DNA of 40,854 bases from Gammaproteobacteria bacterium UBA6724 (lineage in GTDB: Bacteria; Pseudomonadota; Gammaproteobacteria; Pseudomonadales; Azotimanducaceae), in the NCBI GenBank assembly GCA_002454165.1, contig DKIG01000047.1, positions 1 through 40,854 of the forward strand, written 5' to 3'. The position numbers and the translations under genes were made by a program. The notes under the pieces were generated by a model. It saw only the letters and a program-made list of their open reading frames with translations. It searched no databases and was not told the origin of the DNA. Of the stretch, positions 24,819-33,163 are shown piece after piece (positions within the stretch are counted from its first letter, which is position 1; each line of letters begins with the position of its first letter).

Positions 24819-26279
24819 TCATGCGTCAGATTCGGGCTGCATACTTGCCAGGAGATTAAATTGTTGCCATATATTATCGCTGATGTCTTGTATCTTGTCT
24901 CCGATAGAACTCGTTGCCGCCACCACCTGTTCAGTATTATGCAAGTCTGGTGGGCTAAACTCCGGCGGCTTGGTGAACTGGTCATCAATGGCTAGTTCAT
25001 TGTTGAAATGCTTTGGCGCAGGCTCACTTCTGGCTTGCTGGTTACTGTCTCTATACACCGCCAAAAGATGATTCTGCGTTTTTTCCAAAACCAATACCCA
25101 CTTGGCGTAGCTGTTTTGCAGGGTCTCAGCCTGCCCAATTAATGCGCTGTGCTGAGTGCGCATTGTTATCACCTTCTGGTGCTCATCAATGACCCTGGCT
25201 TTGGCATCTGCAATCTCTTTATCTAGCCCATTACGACTGGTCTCCACCAATTCTTTATAGTCCTTGTGTTTTGCCTCTAGTGCCAGGGCGCGTTTGCGGT
25301 AGCCGGGATAGGGGTCAAACATTGAATACCACTTCTGAGTGGCGAAACCAAAAAAACCTATGCCGACAATAATCAACAGACCCGACAGTATTGATTTAAT
25401 ATTAACAGGCGACGCCTTCATACTTGCCATGGCTTTTATCGTGTAATCAAGAATACCAGGTTCAGGATTTGGGTCAGCGTCATCCCAATTCTGATTAATC
25501 TGGCGTCGCTCTTCTTGCGCCTGGTACTGGTACTCAACAAGTGCGTCACGATAATGCCCCACACCAAGGTTAAAAGTCAGCACTGCTAACATAACCGGGA
25601 TGCAAAGCAGAACTGGCAATTGATGTTGCCAGGAATCATGATTTTTGTACCGAAAGCACAAACCGACCAGGGCTGCCCCAAACAACACATTCACCGTGGT
25701 GATCAAAATCGTTTGCCCAAATGCGATGAGAATGCCAGTGAGCTCCCATAGCAGAGTGGCGTTGATGCTTGCTTCCGCGACAATGATGCAAAAAAACCAA
25801 AGAATAATTGATTTTATTGGTAGATAGTCAGGCGGACGAATCAGTCCATACTCTTGACGAAATGTTTCATAGGCTTTTTTCGCGCTTCGCCATGCTGGCT
25901 CCATAATGGCATATCTGGCTTTGAAGGCACCAAACATATTATCCAGACTAGTCTTCATTCTACCCGGTATGTCTTGAATCTGTTGTATCAAGGCCAGGGG
26001 GTCCCAGGTTTGTACAATCGGTAGCAGGCGCGCAGAATATCCGCCGAAATGCTCGCTGAGTGCGCTATGAGTCAGTTGTGCCGTCTGGGCTATTTTTTGG
26101 GCAATGTCTTGCTCTACTGTACCAAATAGTAAAGCCTGAGAATCTGGAAGATTGTGCCTTCCATCTGCTTTGCCTTCTTGCGGTAGTGATTTTTTCTCGC
26201 TATCAGTATTGATAGGCAAAAAGGTTTCTCGTTCTGCATTAAAAGCACTTTTTCCCAAAAGGATATTTTTTGTATTCAT
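24819..26279 (-). CDS. four-segment membrane protein with coiled-coil tail, unknown
   Basis: A 486-residue protein and the first gene of the envelope operon. Residues 1-150 are soluble and partly helical, followed by about four membrane segments (154-172, 185-208, 221-240, 293-312). The loop between the third and fourth is charged and may be periplasmic. Residues about 335-440 are strongly helical with a coiled-coil pattern, then a low-complexity tail. I do not recognise a family. Start ATG 26279 is preceded by GGAGA at good spacing, and 38 bp separate it from the SNase-HhH gene. Its tight spacing with the next three genes is the main clue to its role as a membrane partner of the MotA-like protein. 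Confidence 0.75.
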   Translation of the reverse strand: MNTKNILLGKSAFNAERETFLPINTDSEKKSLPQEGKADGRHNLPDSQALLFGTVEQDIAQKIAQTAQLTHSALSEHFGGYSARLLPIVQTWDPLALIQQIQDIPGRMKTSLDNMFGAFKARYAIMEPAWRSAKKAYETFRQEYGLIRPPDYLPIKSIILWFFCIIVAEASINATLLWELTGILIAFGQTILITTVNVLFGAALVGLCFRYKNHDSWQHQLPVLLCIPVMLAVLTFNLGVGHYRDALVEYQYQAQEERRQINQNWDDADPNPEPGILDYTIKAMASMKASPVNIKSILSGLLIIVGIGFFGFATQKWYSMFDPYPGYRKRALALEAKHKDYKELVETSRNGLDKEIADAKARVIDEHQKVITMRTQHSALIGQAETLQNSYAKWVLVLEKTQNHLLAVYRDSNQQARSEPAPKHFNNELAIDDQFTKPPEFSPPDLHNTEQVVAATSSIGDKIQDISDNIWQQFNLLASMQPESDA

Positions 26280-26317
26280 GTGTCAATCTCCGATGCTTAT
26301 TTGTATATGTGAGCCAA

Positions 26318-27178
26318 TCATTCTGAAGTGACGGTGACATAAGGGGTGATGGCTTCTAAGGTCTTTGGTCCTATGCTTGGAATTTTCAGCAGTTCTTGAA
26401 TTGATTGATAGGGTCTGCCAGCAATGATCTTGGCGGCAGTCACCGGACCGATGCGAGGAATACGTTGGAGTTGTTTGCTGGATGCCCGATTCAGATCCAG
26501 AGGTGGGTCGTCTGGGCTGAGTGTTTTTGAGAGGCTTGCACTTAATGCTTTTATTTCCTGATCAGTTTGCCGTTGTTGCTTGCGGAGTTCGGTGAGGAGG
26601 TCGGGGTTAGTTGCACTCCAGATACCGGAGCGTTTCAGCATGGCGGTGGCACGCAGGTCCTGGAGTTCTTCAAGCACTATATCGCTCGGTGTGCCATCCG
26701 GGGCGGGCCGGGTCTTGCCGTGGATTCTGGCAAGGCCCTGGGTAACCAACAGCCTGCCGAGATCCTTGCCGTCATGGGTTTCAACAAAGGCATAGAATCG
26801 GCCGCCAGATGAACTCCCCGGCGCGCTGGCATAACTGGTGTAGATGGTGAAGGGTCGGGATAACAATTCGTAGGTGTAGTCGGCTGCCCGGTCGCCGAAG
26901 TCCAGCACCCTGCGCAGGTCTTCAAGTCCAAAATGATTTTGTTGTTCTCGGAGTCGAGCAATGCCAGCCTTGCCGTAAACATCGGCTTCTGGGCAATCAA
27001 CATAGTAGAGCCGCAAGCGACGTTTGATCCCAGCCGCATTGACTTGGATACTGTCGCCATCGTTCCACTCGTCATCAATCAGCGTGACACCTTCTATCTT
27101 GATCAGTTCGGCAGCATGTATCGGTATTGCCATGCAACCGAGCAGAAAGAAAATAGAAAGCAGATTGATTTTCATCAT
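26318..27178 (-). CDS. exported SNase-like nuclease fused to a ComEA-type HhH domain
   Basis: A 286-residue protein from ATG 27178, whose A is the last base of the upstream gene's stop (TAATG). A signal peptide (about 1-20, IFFLLGCMAIPIHAAE) is followed by a staphylococcal-nuclease-like domain (about 25-180) with WNDGDSIQV, RLRLYYVDCPEADV and LLVTQGLARIHG, containing the Asp, Arg and Glu positions expected for Ca-dependent cleavage. A C-terminal double helix-hairpin-helix (about 230-280; LDLNRASSKQLQRIPRIGP, then LLKIPSIGPKTLEAI) should bind DNA. It probably acts on DNA in the periplasm or outside the cell. The architecture is known; its placement between an MBL hydrolase and the envelope operon is what is notable. 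Confidence 0.88.
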   Translation of the reverse strand: MMKINLLSIFFLLGCMAIPIHAAELIKIEGVTLIDDEWNDGDSIQVNAAGIKRRLRLYYVDCPEADVYGKAGIARLREQQNHFGLEDLRRVLDFGDRAADYTYELLSRPFTIYTSYASAPGSSSGGRFYAFVETHDGKDLGRLLVTQGLARIHGKTRPAPDGTPSDIVLEELQDLRATAMLKRSGIWSATNPDLLTELRKQQRQTDQEIKALSASLSKTLSPDDPPLDLNRASSKQLQRIPRIGPVTAAKIIAGRPYQSIQELLKIPSIGPKTLEAITPYVTVTSE

Positions 27179-28089
27179 TAAGACATCACCGGCACAAAAT
27201 CTGAATCCAGGGACGGACTCCTTGCCTTGCATTCTGCCTTGCCGATAGCAATCAGTCGGAGCATCGCCGCCAGGACTGATCTTGCTGCGGCACCATGTAA
27301 TCGCTGGTCTGTATCCTTGTAGATGATGGGCACCATATCAAGGATGCGGCTTATGCCCTGGTCAAGGCATGCCATGATTTGTCTTTCCCGCTCCAGCCGA
27401 TGGTCAATAAATGCGCGGACATAATTTTTGACATCCGTGATACAGGTGCCGTGGGTGGGCCAATAAATGTCTTCCTTGCGTTGCAACAAGAGTTCAAGAC
27501 TTTCCATATAACTTGTCATATCCCCATCCGGTGGGCTAATAACACTGGTTGACCAGCCCATAACATGATCACCGGTAAACAACGCATTCTCTTCCCTTAA
27601 TGCAAAACAGAGATGGTTGGAGGTATGTCCCGGGGTATGGACACATTCAACAGTCCAGCCGTCACCCTGAATAACTTCGCCGTGCCGCACCGCTATATCC
27701 GGCACAAAATCCATATCTCCGCCTTCTTCCACCGGCGTGCCTGCTTCGATTTTTCCAGCACCATGAGGTCCATAGCCCAGGGTCGGTGCTTGCCAGAATG
27801 CTTTGAGCGGTGCCGCCGCTGGCGAGTGGTCTATGTGAGTGTGGGTGATGAGAAGATGAGTGATGGTCTCATCCCTGAGTGCTGTCTTGAGAGATTCAAT
27901 GTGTTCCTCTATCAGAGGTCCTGGATCAATGACCGCAACCCTGCCTCTGCCGAGGACATAGGTGCCTGTCCCCTGGAAGGTAAAGCCGCTGGGATTGCGT
28001 GCCGTGATTCGGCGAATAAGCGGCGTAAGTTGCTCCAACTTGCCGTACTCAAAATCATAGTCATAGTTAAATGGAATCTTCGTCGGCAT
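27178..28089 (-). CDS. MBL-fold metallo-hydrolase (LACTB2-like)
   Basis: A 303-residue metallo-beta-lactamase-fold hydrolase. The zinc motif HxHxDH appears as THTHIDHSPAA. Further ligands are in CVHTPGHTSNHLCF and FTGDHVMGWSTSV, and PTHGTCI follows. A C-terminal helical/winged region (about 230-303) is the LACTB2 type. Members act as thioesterases or nucleases; the substrate is not clear. Its stop overlaps the start of the SNase-HhH gene by one base, so both are co-translated, possibly an RNA/DNA-handling pair. Confidence 0.92.
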   Translation of the reverse strand: MPTKIPFNYDYDFEYGKLEQLTPLIRRITARNPSGFTFQGTGTYVLGRGRVAVIDPGPLIEEHIESLKTALRDETITHLLITHTHIDHSPAAAPLKAFWQAPTLGYGPHGAGKIEAGTPVEEGGDMDFVPDIAVRHGEVIQGDGWTVECVHTPGHTSNHLCFALREENALFTGDHVMGWSTSVISPPDGDMTSYMESLELLLQRKEDIYWPTHGTCITDVKNYVRAFIDHRLERERQIMACLDQGISRILDMVPIIYKDTDQRLHGAAARSVLAAMLRLIAIGKAECKARSPSLDSDFVPVMS

Positions 28090-28135
28090 ATTTGATCTCT
28101 ACATTATTAAAAGGTGGCGGCAAGTTTATAGATGC

Positions 28136-29056
28136 CTAGCCTTGCAAAAGTGCCGCCACATGGGTTTCAACACTGCCCGCCAGTGCCTGCAAATCGTAGC
28201 CGCCTTCTAAGGTGGATACCAGGCGACCGCTAGCCATTTGTTTTGCGACATCCCGTAGTTGTTTGGTGACCCAGTCATAGTCCGTATCGTCAAAACACAG
28301 TTGCCCCAGGGGATCATCTGTGTGGGCATCAAAGCCGGCACTGATAAAAATGAAATCCGGTGCGTGGCGTGCCAGCGCCGGTAACCAGTCCTGCTCCACC
28401 TGCTGCCGGAATAAGCTGCCGTCCGTGCCTGCTACCAGGGGCGTGTTGATAATATGGTCGTTTTCAAAATCAAGATAACGGTAGGGGTAAAAGTTCTGCT
28501 GAAAACTTGAACACACCAGCACCTCTTGCCTGTCTTTGAAGATGTCCACCGTGCCGTTACAGTGGTGAACATCAAAATCAAGAATCGCCACCCGCTCAAC
28601 CCCAGGATCCTGTAGCGCGACTTCGGCGGCGATGGCAAGGTTGTTAAACAGACAAAACCCCATGGCTCTGGCGACTTCAGCATGATGCCCGGGAGGTCTC
28701 ACCGCACAGAATGCCTGATCAATCTTGCCAGAGAGCACTGCCTCTGTTGCCTCAACGCAGGCACCCGCCGCCAGCCGACTCGCCCTCAGACTGCCCTGGC
28801 TCAGATAGGTGTCCGGGTCAATCTTGGTGGTGCCTACCTCAGGCTCGCTACTGGCAATCAGCGCAATATGCTCCTGCGGATGTGTGAGGCTGATAGTTGC
28901 ATCGCTGATCTCTGTCGCCTGGGTCACTCGCATCTCGTCTTCAAGTCCGCTATCGGCAAGTCGCTGCATCACGGCCCTGAGTCTCTCCGGTCTTTCCGGA
29001 TGTCCTAGCATGGCATGTTGCTCGCAATCCGGGTGAGTAAAGAGTCCGGTGGTCAT
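28136..29056 (-). CDS. histone-deacetylase-family amidohydrolase
   Basis: A 306-residue HDAC/acetylpolyamine amidohydrolase-family enzyme. I use ATG 29056 (MTTGLFTHPDCEQH) because family similarity begins there; the open frame extends to 29200 but would overlap the divergent gene. Zinc and charge-relay residues are visible: RPPGHHAE (tandem His), VAILDFDVHHCNGT (zinc Asp and His), ISAGFDAHTDDP (zinc Asp) and TLEGGYDL. Likely substrates are acetylated small molecules such as acetylpolyamines. The ribosome site is weak. Confidence 0.92.
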   Translation of the reverse strand: MTTGLFTHPDCEQHAMLGHPERPERLRAVMQRLADSGLEDEMRVTQATEISDATISLTHPQEHIALIASSEPEVGTTKIDPDTYLSQGSLRASRLAAGACVEATEAVLSGKIDQAFCAVRPPGHHAEVARAMGFCLFNNLAIAAEVALQDPGVERVAILDFDVHHCNGTVDIFKDRQEVLVCSSFQQNFYPYRYLDFENDHIINTPLVAGTDGSLFRQQVEQDWLPALARHAPDFIFISAGFDAHTDDPLGQLCFDDTDYDWVTKQLRDVAKQMASGRLVSTLEGGYDLQALAGSVETHVAALLQG

Positions 29057-29136
29057 ATTGATCTGCCTGTTGCTCCTGCCCCTTGCCTGGTTTGGATGCC
29101 AGGATGAAATAAATCCATACAGGATATACTGATGCA

Positions 29137-30837
29137 ATGACATCCATCTTAACATCTGCTGGCTTCTACCTCTTGCTCTTCTTAGGCGTCTTCCTGCCAA
29201 CCCTCTTGTTAGTTAGCCCGTCCCTGGTAGCGGAGTCCGTCAACTATGAACAGCAATCCATCAGTATCGCGTTGACTCAGGAACCACCCAGTCTGAATTC
29301 CATGCGAACGACAGATCTGGTGAGTCTATTTCTGCTTGGGCATGTGAATGAAGGCTTGGTCCGCTACGACCGCCAGGGACGACTTGCCTCGGGGGTTGCC
29401 GAGAGTTGGTCGGTCACACCTACTAAGATTACATTTACACTGCGGGCTGACGCCAGGTGGAGTGATGGCGCAGCCTTGACCGCCCATGATTTTGTGTTTG
29501 CCTGGCGACAGGTGAATGACCCGGCGACAGCCTCACCCTATGCCGCGATTATGCGCCCCATCAAAAATGCCGAGCAGATTCAACAGGGCAATCTCCCGGT
29601 GACGAGTTTGGGTGTCCAGGCGCCGAATGAGCGGACCCTCATCCTGACACTTGCAAGCCCTTGTGGATATTGTCTGGCACTGATGGCGCATGGGACCTTC
29701 TTTCCCGTCCGCCAGGTTTTTTATGAAGCCCAGGGCGAAGGCTACGGTGCCGAACCTCAACATCTACTGGCGAACGGTCCCTTCCGAATCAGTGCCTGGA
29801 CTCATGAGGCGTCCATGACGCTGGAGAAGAACGACTACTACTGGAATGCCGATGCCATCACTTTGAACCGAATTGAAGTGGCTTACATGACCGCCGATAA
29901 CAGAGCAAGATTCAATTTGTTTCGGGATGCTCAGATTGCATTCGTCAGGCTGGATCGGGAAACCATTCACGACGCTCTGGATCAAGGCATGAAACTGCGG
30001 ACCTTTCAGACCGGCGGCATGGCTTATATCTGGTTCAATATGCGCAAGGGTCGCCCGACGGCTAGAGTTGCACTGCGGCAGGCAATCCAGGCGGCTTTTG
30101 ATCCTGAGCGCTTCGTCAATCAGGTGATTGCGGTGCCTGGCTACAAGCCGGCGGTCACCCTCTTCCCGTCCTGGCTGAGCGGCGGTTCACCTAATGCCTG
30201 GGACAAATTTGCTGAGCAGCATCCGCCCGATGACATACTGCGCGGACCCGCCAGGGCGAGGGAGTTTATCGCCAGCACAGCCTTCATCAATGCGTCCGCT
30301 AGCAATGTTCTTGTCAGCAATGCGTCTGACAGCAAAGCAAAAGGACAACCGAATGCAACACCGGAATTGACCCTCTTAACTCTGGCGTCTCCAATGGGCA
30401 TGAAGACCGCCGAGTATTTTCAAGGCTTGTTGCGTCAGACTTTGGGGCTTGATATCAGGATTGATCAACAGACTTTCAAACAATATTTGCACAAGGCGCG
30501 GCGCGGGGATTTTGATTTGGCGGTTAGCAGTTGGTATCCAGATTTTGATGATATCGTCACCTATGCCGACCTGCTGGCGTCCTGGAATCCGAACAACAGA
30601 GGCGGGTACATCAACCCTGAATATGACGCCCGGCTTGCCCGGCTACAAGCATCGTCTGACCTAGGGGAACGCTACGCTGCCGCCGCCGAGTTGCAGCGGA
30701 TCATCATTAAGGAGGTGCCGGTCTTGCCCCTGGCAGAAACCGGCTCGGCCTATTTACAAGATCCAAAATTGCGCGGCATGGTGAGAAGAATTTTTGGTCC
30801 GGACCCTGACTACACCTATGCCCGGGTGCTTCGCTAA
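29137..30837 (+). CDS. ABC-type peptide/oligopeptide substrate-binding protein (SBP_bac_5)
   Basis: A 566-residue exported solute-binding protein of the OppA/DppA family. The signal peptide occupies about residues 1-32 (a hydrophobic run ending SPSLVAES). The family core includes ALTQEPPSLNSMRTTDL, DARWSDGAALTAHDFVFAWR, GNGPF-like LANGPFRISAWTHE, and MRKGRPTARVALRQAIQAAF. No permease or ATPase gene is adjacent, so it probably serves a transporter encoded elsewhere. A TATACT (29125-29130) sits immediately before ATG 29137. Residues about 384-403 are a four-unit 15-bp in-frame repeat insert. Confidence 0.93.
   Translation: MTSILTSAGFYLLLFLGVFLPTLLLVSPSLVAESVNYEQQSISIALTQEPPSLNSMRTTDLVSLFLLGHVNEGLVRYDRQGRLASGVAESWSVTPTKITFTLRADARWSDGAALTAHDFVFAWRQVNDPATASPYAAIMRPIKNAEQIQQGNLPVTSLGVQAPNERTLILTLASPCGYCLALMAHGTFFPVRQVFYEAQGEGYGAEPQHLLANGPFRISAWTHEASMTLEKNDYYWNADAITLNRIEVAYMTADNRARFNLFRDAQIAFVRLDRETIHDALDQGMKLRTFQTGGMAYIWFNMRKGRPTARVALRQAIQAAFDPERFVNQVIAVPGYKPAVTLFPSWLSGGSPNAWDKFAEQHPPDDILRGPARAREFIASTAFINASASNVLVSNASDSKAKGQPNATPELTLLTLASPMGMKTAEYFQGLLRQTLGLDIRIDQQTFKQYLHKARRGDFDLAVSSWYPDFDDIVTYADLLASWNPNNRGGYINPEYDARLARLQASSDLGERYAAAAELQRIIIKEVPVLPLAETGSAYLQDPKLRGMVRRIFGPDPDYTYARVLR
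30286..30345. repeat. 15-bp imperfect tandem repeat, 4 units, in frame
   Basis: Units ATCAATGCGTCCGCT (30286-30300), AGCAATGTTCTTGTC (30301-30315), AGCAATGCGTCTGAC (30316-30330) and AGCAAAGCAAAAGGA (30331-30345) lie inside the binding-protein gene. They encode Ser-Asn-x-x-x-like pentapeptides, a probable surface-loop insertion. Confidence 0.75.
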
Positions 30838-30895
30838 GCATGTCTCTTCTATGCAAAACCTTCCAAGCATAGCCCTTCCCGGACCCGGGAGTCTG

Positions 30896-32329
30896 TCATA
30901 TCAATTCAAAATACCGCTCAAATTCCCAAAGGGTGGGTTGTACTGACTGAGGTCCCTTCTTGTGGCTCCGTCTGGGTGCCGGTTCATGCCTTCTGTTGTG
31001 AAAGCTGAGCCACTCGGCGCGGCGGGTCTTTAGCCAGTAGTCAACGACATCTTCCCCCAGCATTTCTGATAGATATTGGTCTTCTCTCAGTGCCTTTGCT
31101 GCCTTGGTGATAGTGCGCGGTAGCCGCGTCTCCCTATCCGGAGGCTCCCCGCCCATCGGCGGCAGTTCGTCCGGTGGTTCCAACTTGTGGATGAGCCCAG
31201 CCAAACCGCCCGCCAGTATTACCGCCAGAGCAAGGTAAGGATTGGCGTCTCCGGCGATGAGGCGATGTTCAATGCGAGCCAAGCTAGCCGAGCGACTAAC
31301 GATCCGCAACGCGGCGGTTTTGTTTTCTTCACCCCAGGATGCCGTCACTGGCGTGGCGGAAAATTCTTTCAAACGCCGCCAGGAATTGATGGAAGGGCAG
31401 AGGTAGGAGGCAGCACCCGGCATGGTTGCAACTATGCCGGCTATCCAGTGGAGTAGCAGAGCAGACCTGCCGCCCTGGGCAGAGTCGTAAAAGGCTGCCT
31501 CACCATTTTCTGCCTGCAAGGAATGGTGAATATGTAAGCCATTGGAAATGTCGCTGCTCGGTTGCGCCATGAAGGTCACCGCCATGTTCATGTCCAAGGC
31601 TATCTCGTAAATCGTTTGTCGGGCTCTTGAGACGACATCTGCCGCCCTGACCGGATCTGTCGGGGGGAAATTAAGTTCTACCTGCCCAGCACCGCCTTCA
31701 TCATTCCAGGATTCCCATTCAATCCCTTGCCGGTCCAATTGCTTCGTCACTTCCTCCATAAAGGGTCTGGCGTGATACGCATTTTTGAGCAGATAGATAT
31801 TGTGCAGTCTGGTGGCACCAATGGGTTCAAGATTTTTGTATCCGCCCTTGCGTGCCTCGGCGAAGGATGTTTTGTATAGGAAAAACTCCAACTCAAAAGC
31901 CGCTTTGATGCCATAACCGACAGACGCTATTTTTTCTGTAATCTTGCGTAGCATGGTTCTGGGGCAGAGTGAAATTTCTCCGCCATCTATTAGCGTGAAG
32001 TCGCAAATACAATGGCTGAGACTCGGCTCCTTGCCGTCCTGGGCAAGGGTGCTGAGATCCGGTCTGAGCAGTATGTCTCCCAGGCCTGGCTCCTGGAATT
32101 TATGCCAGAAATTGAAATGGGGCATACCAGATAGATCCGCGGCAAGCGCGATATATGAAAGTCCGTGTCCATCGGGCAGTGCCTTCTCAAAACTGGCACG
32201 CCTGAGATATTTGCCGACGGCGGGTCCGTCCAGTGTTGTGGCGTGAGTCCTGACGAGTTGCACATGATGCTGCTCCAGCCACTCAGCGAGACCTAGCCCG
32301 TCAATCAAATGTTCATCCATCTGTGGCAT
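30896..32329 (-). CDS. glutamine synthetase family ligase (GSIII-free, PuuA-like)
   Basis: A 477-residue glutamine-synthetase-fold enzyme. Metal-binding Glu residues are in AFELEFFLY and GGAGQVELNFPPTDP, and the ATP/Glu region NGLHIHHSLQ, RIEHRLIAGDANPYLALA is clear. The sequence is of the GlnA3/PuuA class, which glutamylates polyamines, ethanolamine or aromatic amines rather than ammonia. The adenylylation-site tyrosine loop of classical GlnA is not evident. Start ATG 32329 lies 9 bp after the stop of the unknown 234-residue gene, so they form an operon. The nearby HDAC-like gene makes polyamine use a reasonable but untested guess. Confidence 0.9.
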   Translation of the reverse strand: MPQMDEHLIDGLGLAEWLEQHHVQLVRTHATTLDGPAVGKYLRRASFEKALPDGHGLSYIALAADLSGMPHFNFWHKFQEPGLGDILLRPDLSTLAQDGKEPSLSHCICDFTLIDGGEISLCPRTMLRKITEKIASVGYGIKAAFELEFFLYKTSFAEARKGGYKNLEPIGATRLHNIYLLKNAYHARPFMEEVTKQLDRQGIEWESWNDEGGAGQVELNFPPTDPVRAADVVSRARQTIYEIALDMNMAVTFMAQPSSDISNGLHIHHSLQAENGEAAFYDSAQGGRSALLLHWIAGIVATMPGAASYLCPSINSWRRLKEFSATPVTASWGEENKTAALRIVSRSASLARIEHRLIAGDANPYLALAVILAGGLAGLIHKLEPPDELPPMGGEPPDRETRLPRTITKAAKALREDQYLSEMLGEDVVDYWLKTRRAEWLSFHNRRHEPAPRRSHKKGPQSVQPTLWEFERYFELI

Positions 32330-32338
32330 GGTGTTTTT

Positions 32339-33043
32339 CTAGATTCCGGTTGATGATTGGAGCAGATTTTCTATCTGGGACCCTTGATGGTCACCCAGCC
32401 TCAGCTCCAGCCCGGCGTTACTCAAGCCTGCCAGATGTTGGAGTGATACCTGGCAGTGCAGTCTGCCTATGTAACTTTCCTGAGAGAGGATGGTGTGCCC
32501 GGCAAACAACCGGGCAAGTGCCAGGGATATGCCAGTGATCTTGGCTTCTGGTTCACCCTCGCCGAGGGTCATCTTCTGGGCTTCATCGTTACAGGTGACC
32601 AAGAGGCTCTTCGGCATATCCGGCAGGGTGGCGGCAACCGTCCAAAACCTGGCGGCACCTTCCTGCCAATGCGGGAAGGGCAGGACGAGTAGCCGGCGTA
32701 TCCGCGCGGTCAGCCAGGGATGTTTTATGTATGCCCGGATAGTGTCGGTGTTCTTACCATCACCATCTATGACAGGCTTGTGGCTTGAGTCCCCCAAGTG
32801 GTTGAAATCCAGGCGGAAGAAGAGTCTTGCTTCATCACTCATGCCGCTTTCAAGGCTGATGATATGAGGACGCATATTGACTGTGACGGACGGACCCCTG
32901 GGCGATGTCACGGCAAAGATGCCGGTCGCCAATCTGGTGCTTGTCGGGACGGAGAGGGCGAGCCGCAACCAGTTCGCCATCATCAGGACGGCAGGGCTGG
33001 GGTCGTCTTCAACCCTGATATCGGGGTGCATGGGGGTGTTCAT
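32339..33043 (-). CDS. hypothetical protein paired with the PuuA-like ligase
   Basis: A 234-residue protein that I do not recognise. It has no signal peptide and no clear membrane helix. The N-terminal part (about 20-75) has alternating hydrophobic strands (IFAVTSPRGPSVTVNMRPHI), and there is a hydrophobic C-terminal stretch (ISLALARLFAGHTI). The overall look is of a soluble alpha/beta protein. The start ATG 33043 is well supported: AAGAAGAG lies 4 bp upstream. That ribosome site is the last unit of a three-copy 16-bp tandem repeat. It is 9 bp upstream of the ligase gene and presumably acts with it. Confidence 0.7.
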   Translation of the reverse strand: MNTPMHPDIRVEDDPSPAVLMMANWLRLALSVPTSTRLATGIFAVTSPRGPSVTVNMRPHIISLESGMSDEARLFFRLDFNHLGDSSHKPVIDGDGKNTDTIRAYIKHPWLTARIRRLLVLPFPHWQEGAARFWTVAATLPDMPKSLLVTCNDEAQKMTLGEGEPEAKITGISLALARLFAGHTILSQESYIGRLHCQVSLQHLAGLSNAGLELRLGDHQGSQIENLLQSSTGI

Positions 33044-33044
33044 A

Positions 33045-33092
33045 GTGCTCTTCTTAAATGGTGCTCTTCTTAAATGGTGCTCTTCTTAAATG
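33045..33092. repeat. 16-bp perfect tandem repeat, 3 units, carrying a ribosome site
   Basis: Three identical units GTGCTCTTCTTAAATG (33045-33060, 33061-33076, 33077-33092) and a decayed fourth. In the direction of the downstream gene each unit contains AAGAAGAGCAC, a Shine-Dalgarno sequence; the innermost copy sits directly before ATG 33043. The 120 bp upstream (to 33163) hold nothing else recognisable. Confidence 0.95.
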
Positions 33093-33163
33093 ATGCTCTT
33101 AATAAAATGACCTGCTAGCGCTCAATAGGTACTGATAATTCAGGCATAGGGCTTGGGTGGGTA

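Noticed and set aside
22037..26279. Calling the operon a Zorya system
   Set aside because: Only a ZorA-like layout is visible; the OmpA domain of ZorB and the ZorC, ZorD or ZorE genes are absent.
30866..30895. Palindrome TCCCGGACCCGGGA between two convergent genes as a terminator
   Set aside because: The stem is only 5-6 bp and no T-run follows on either strand.
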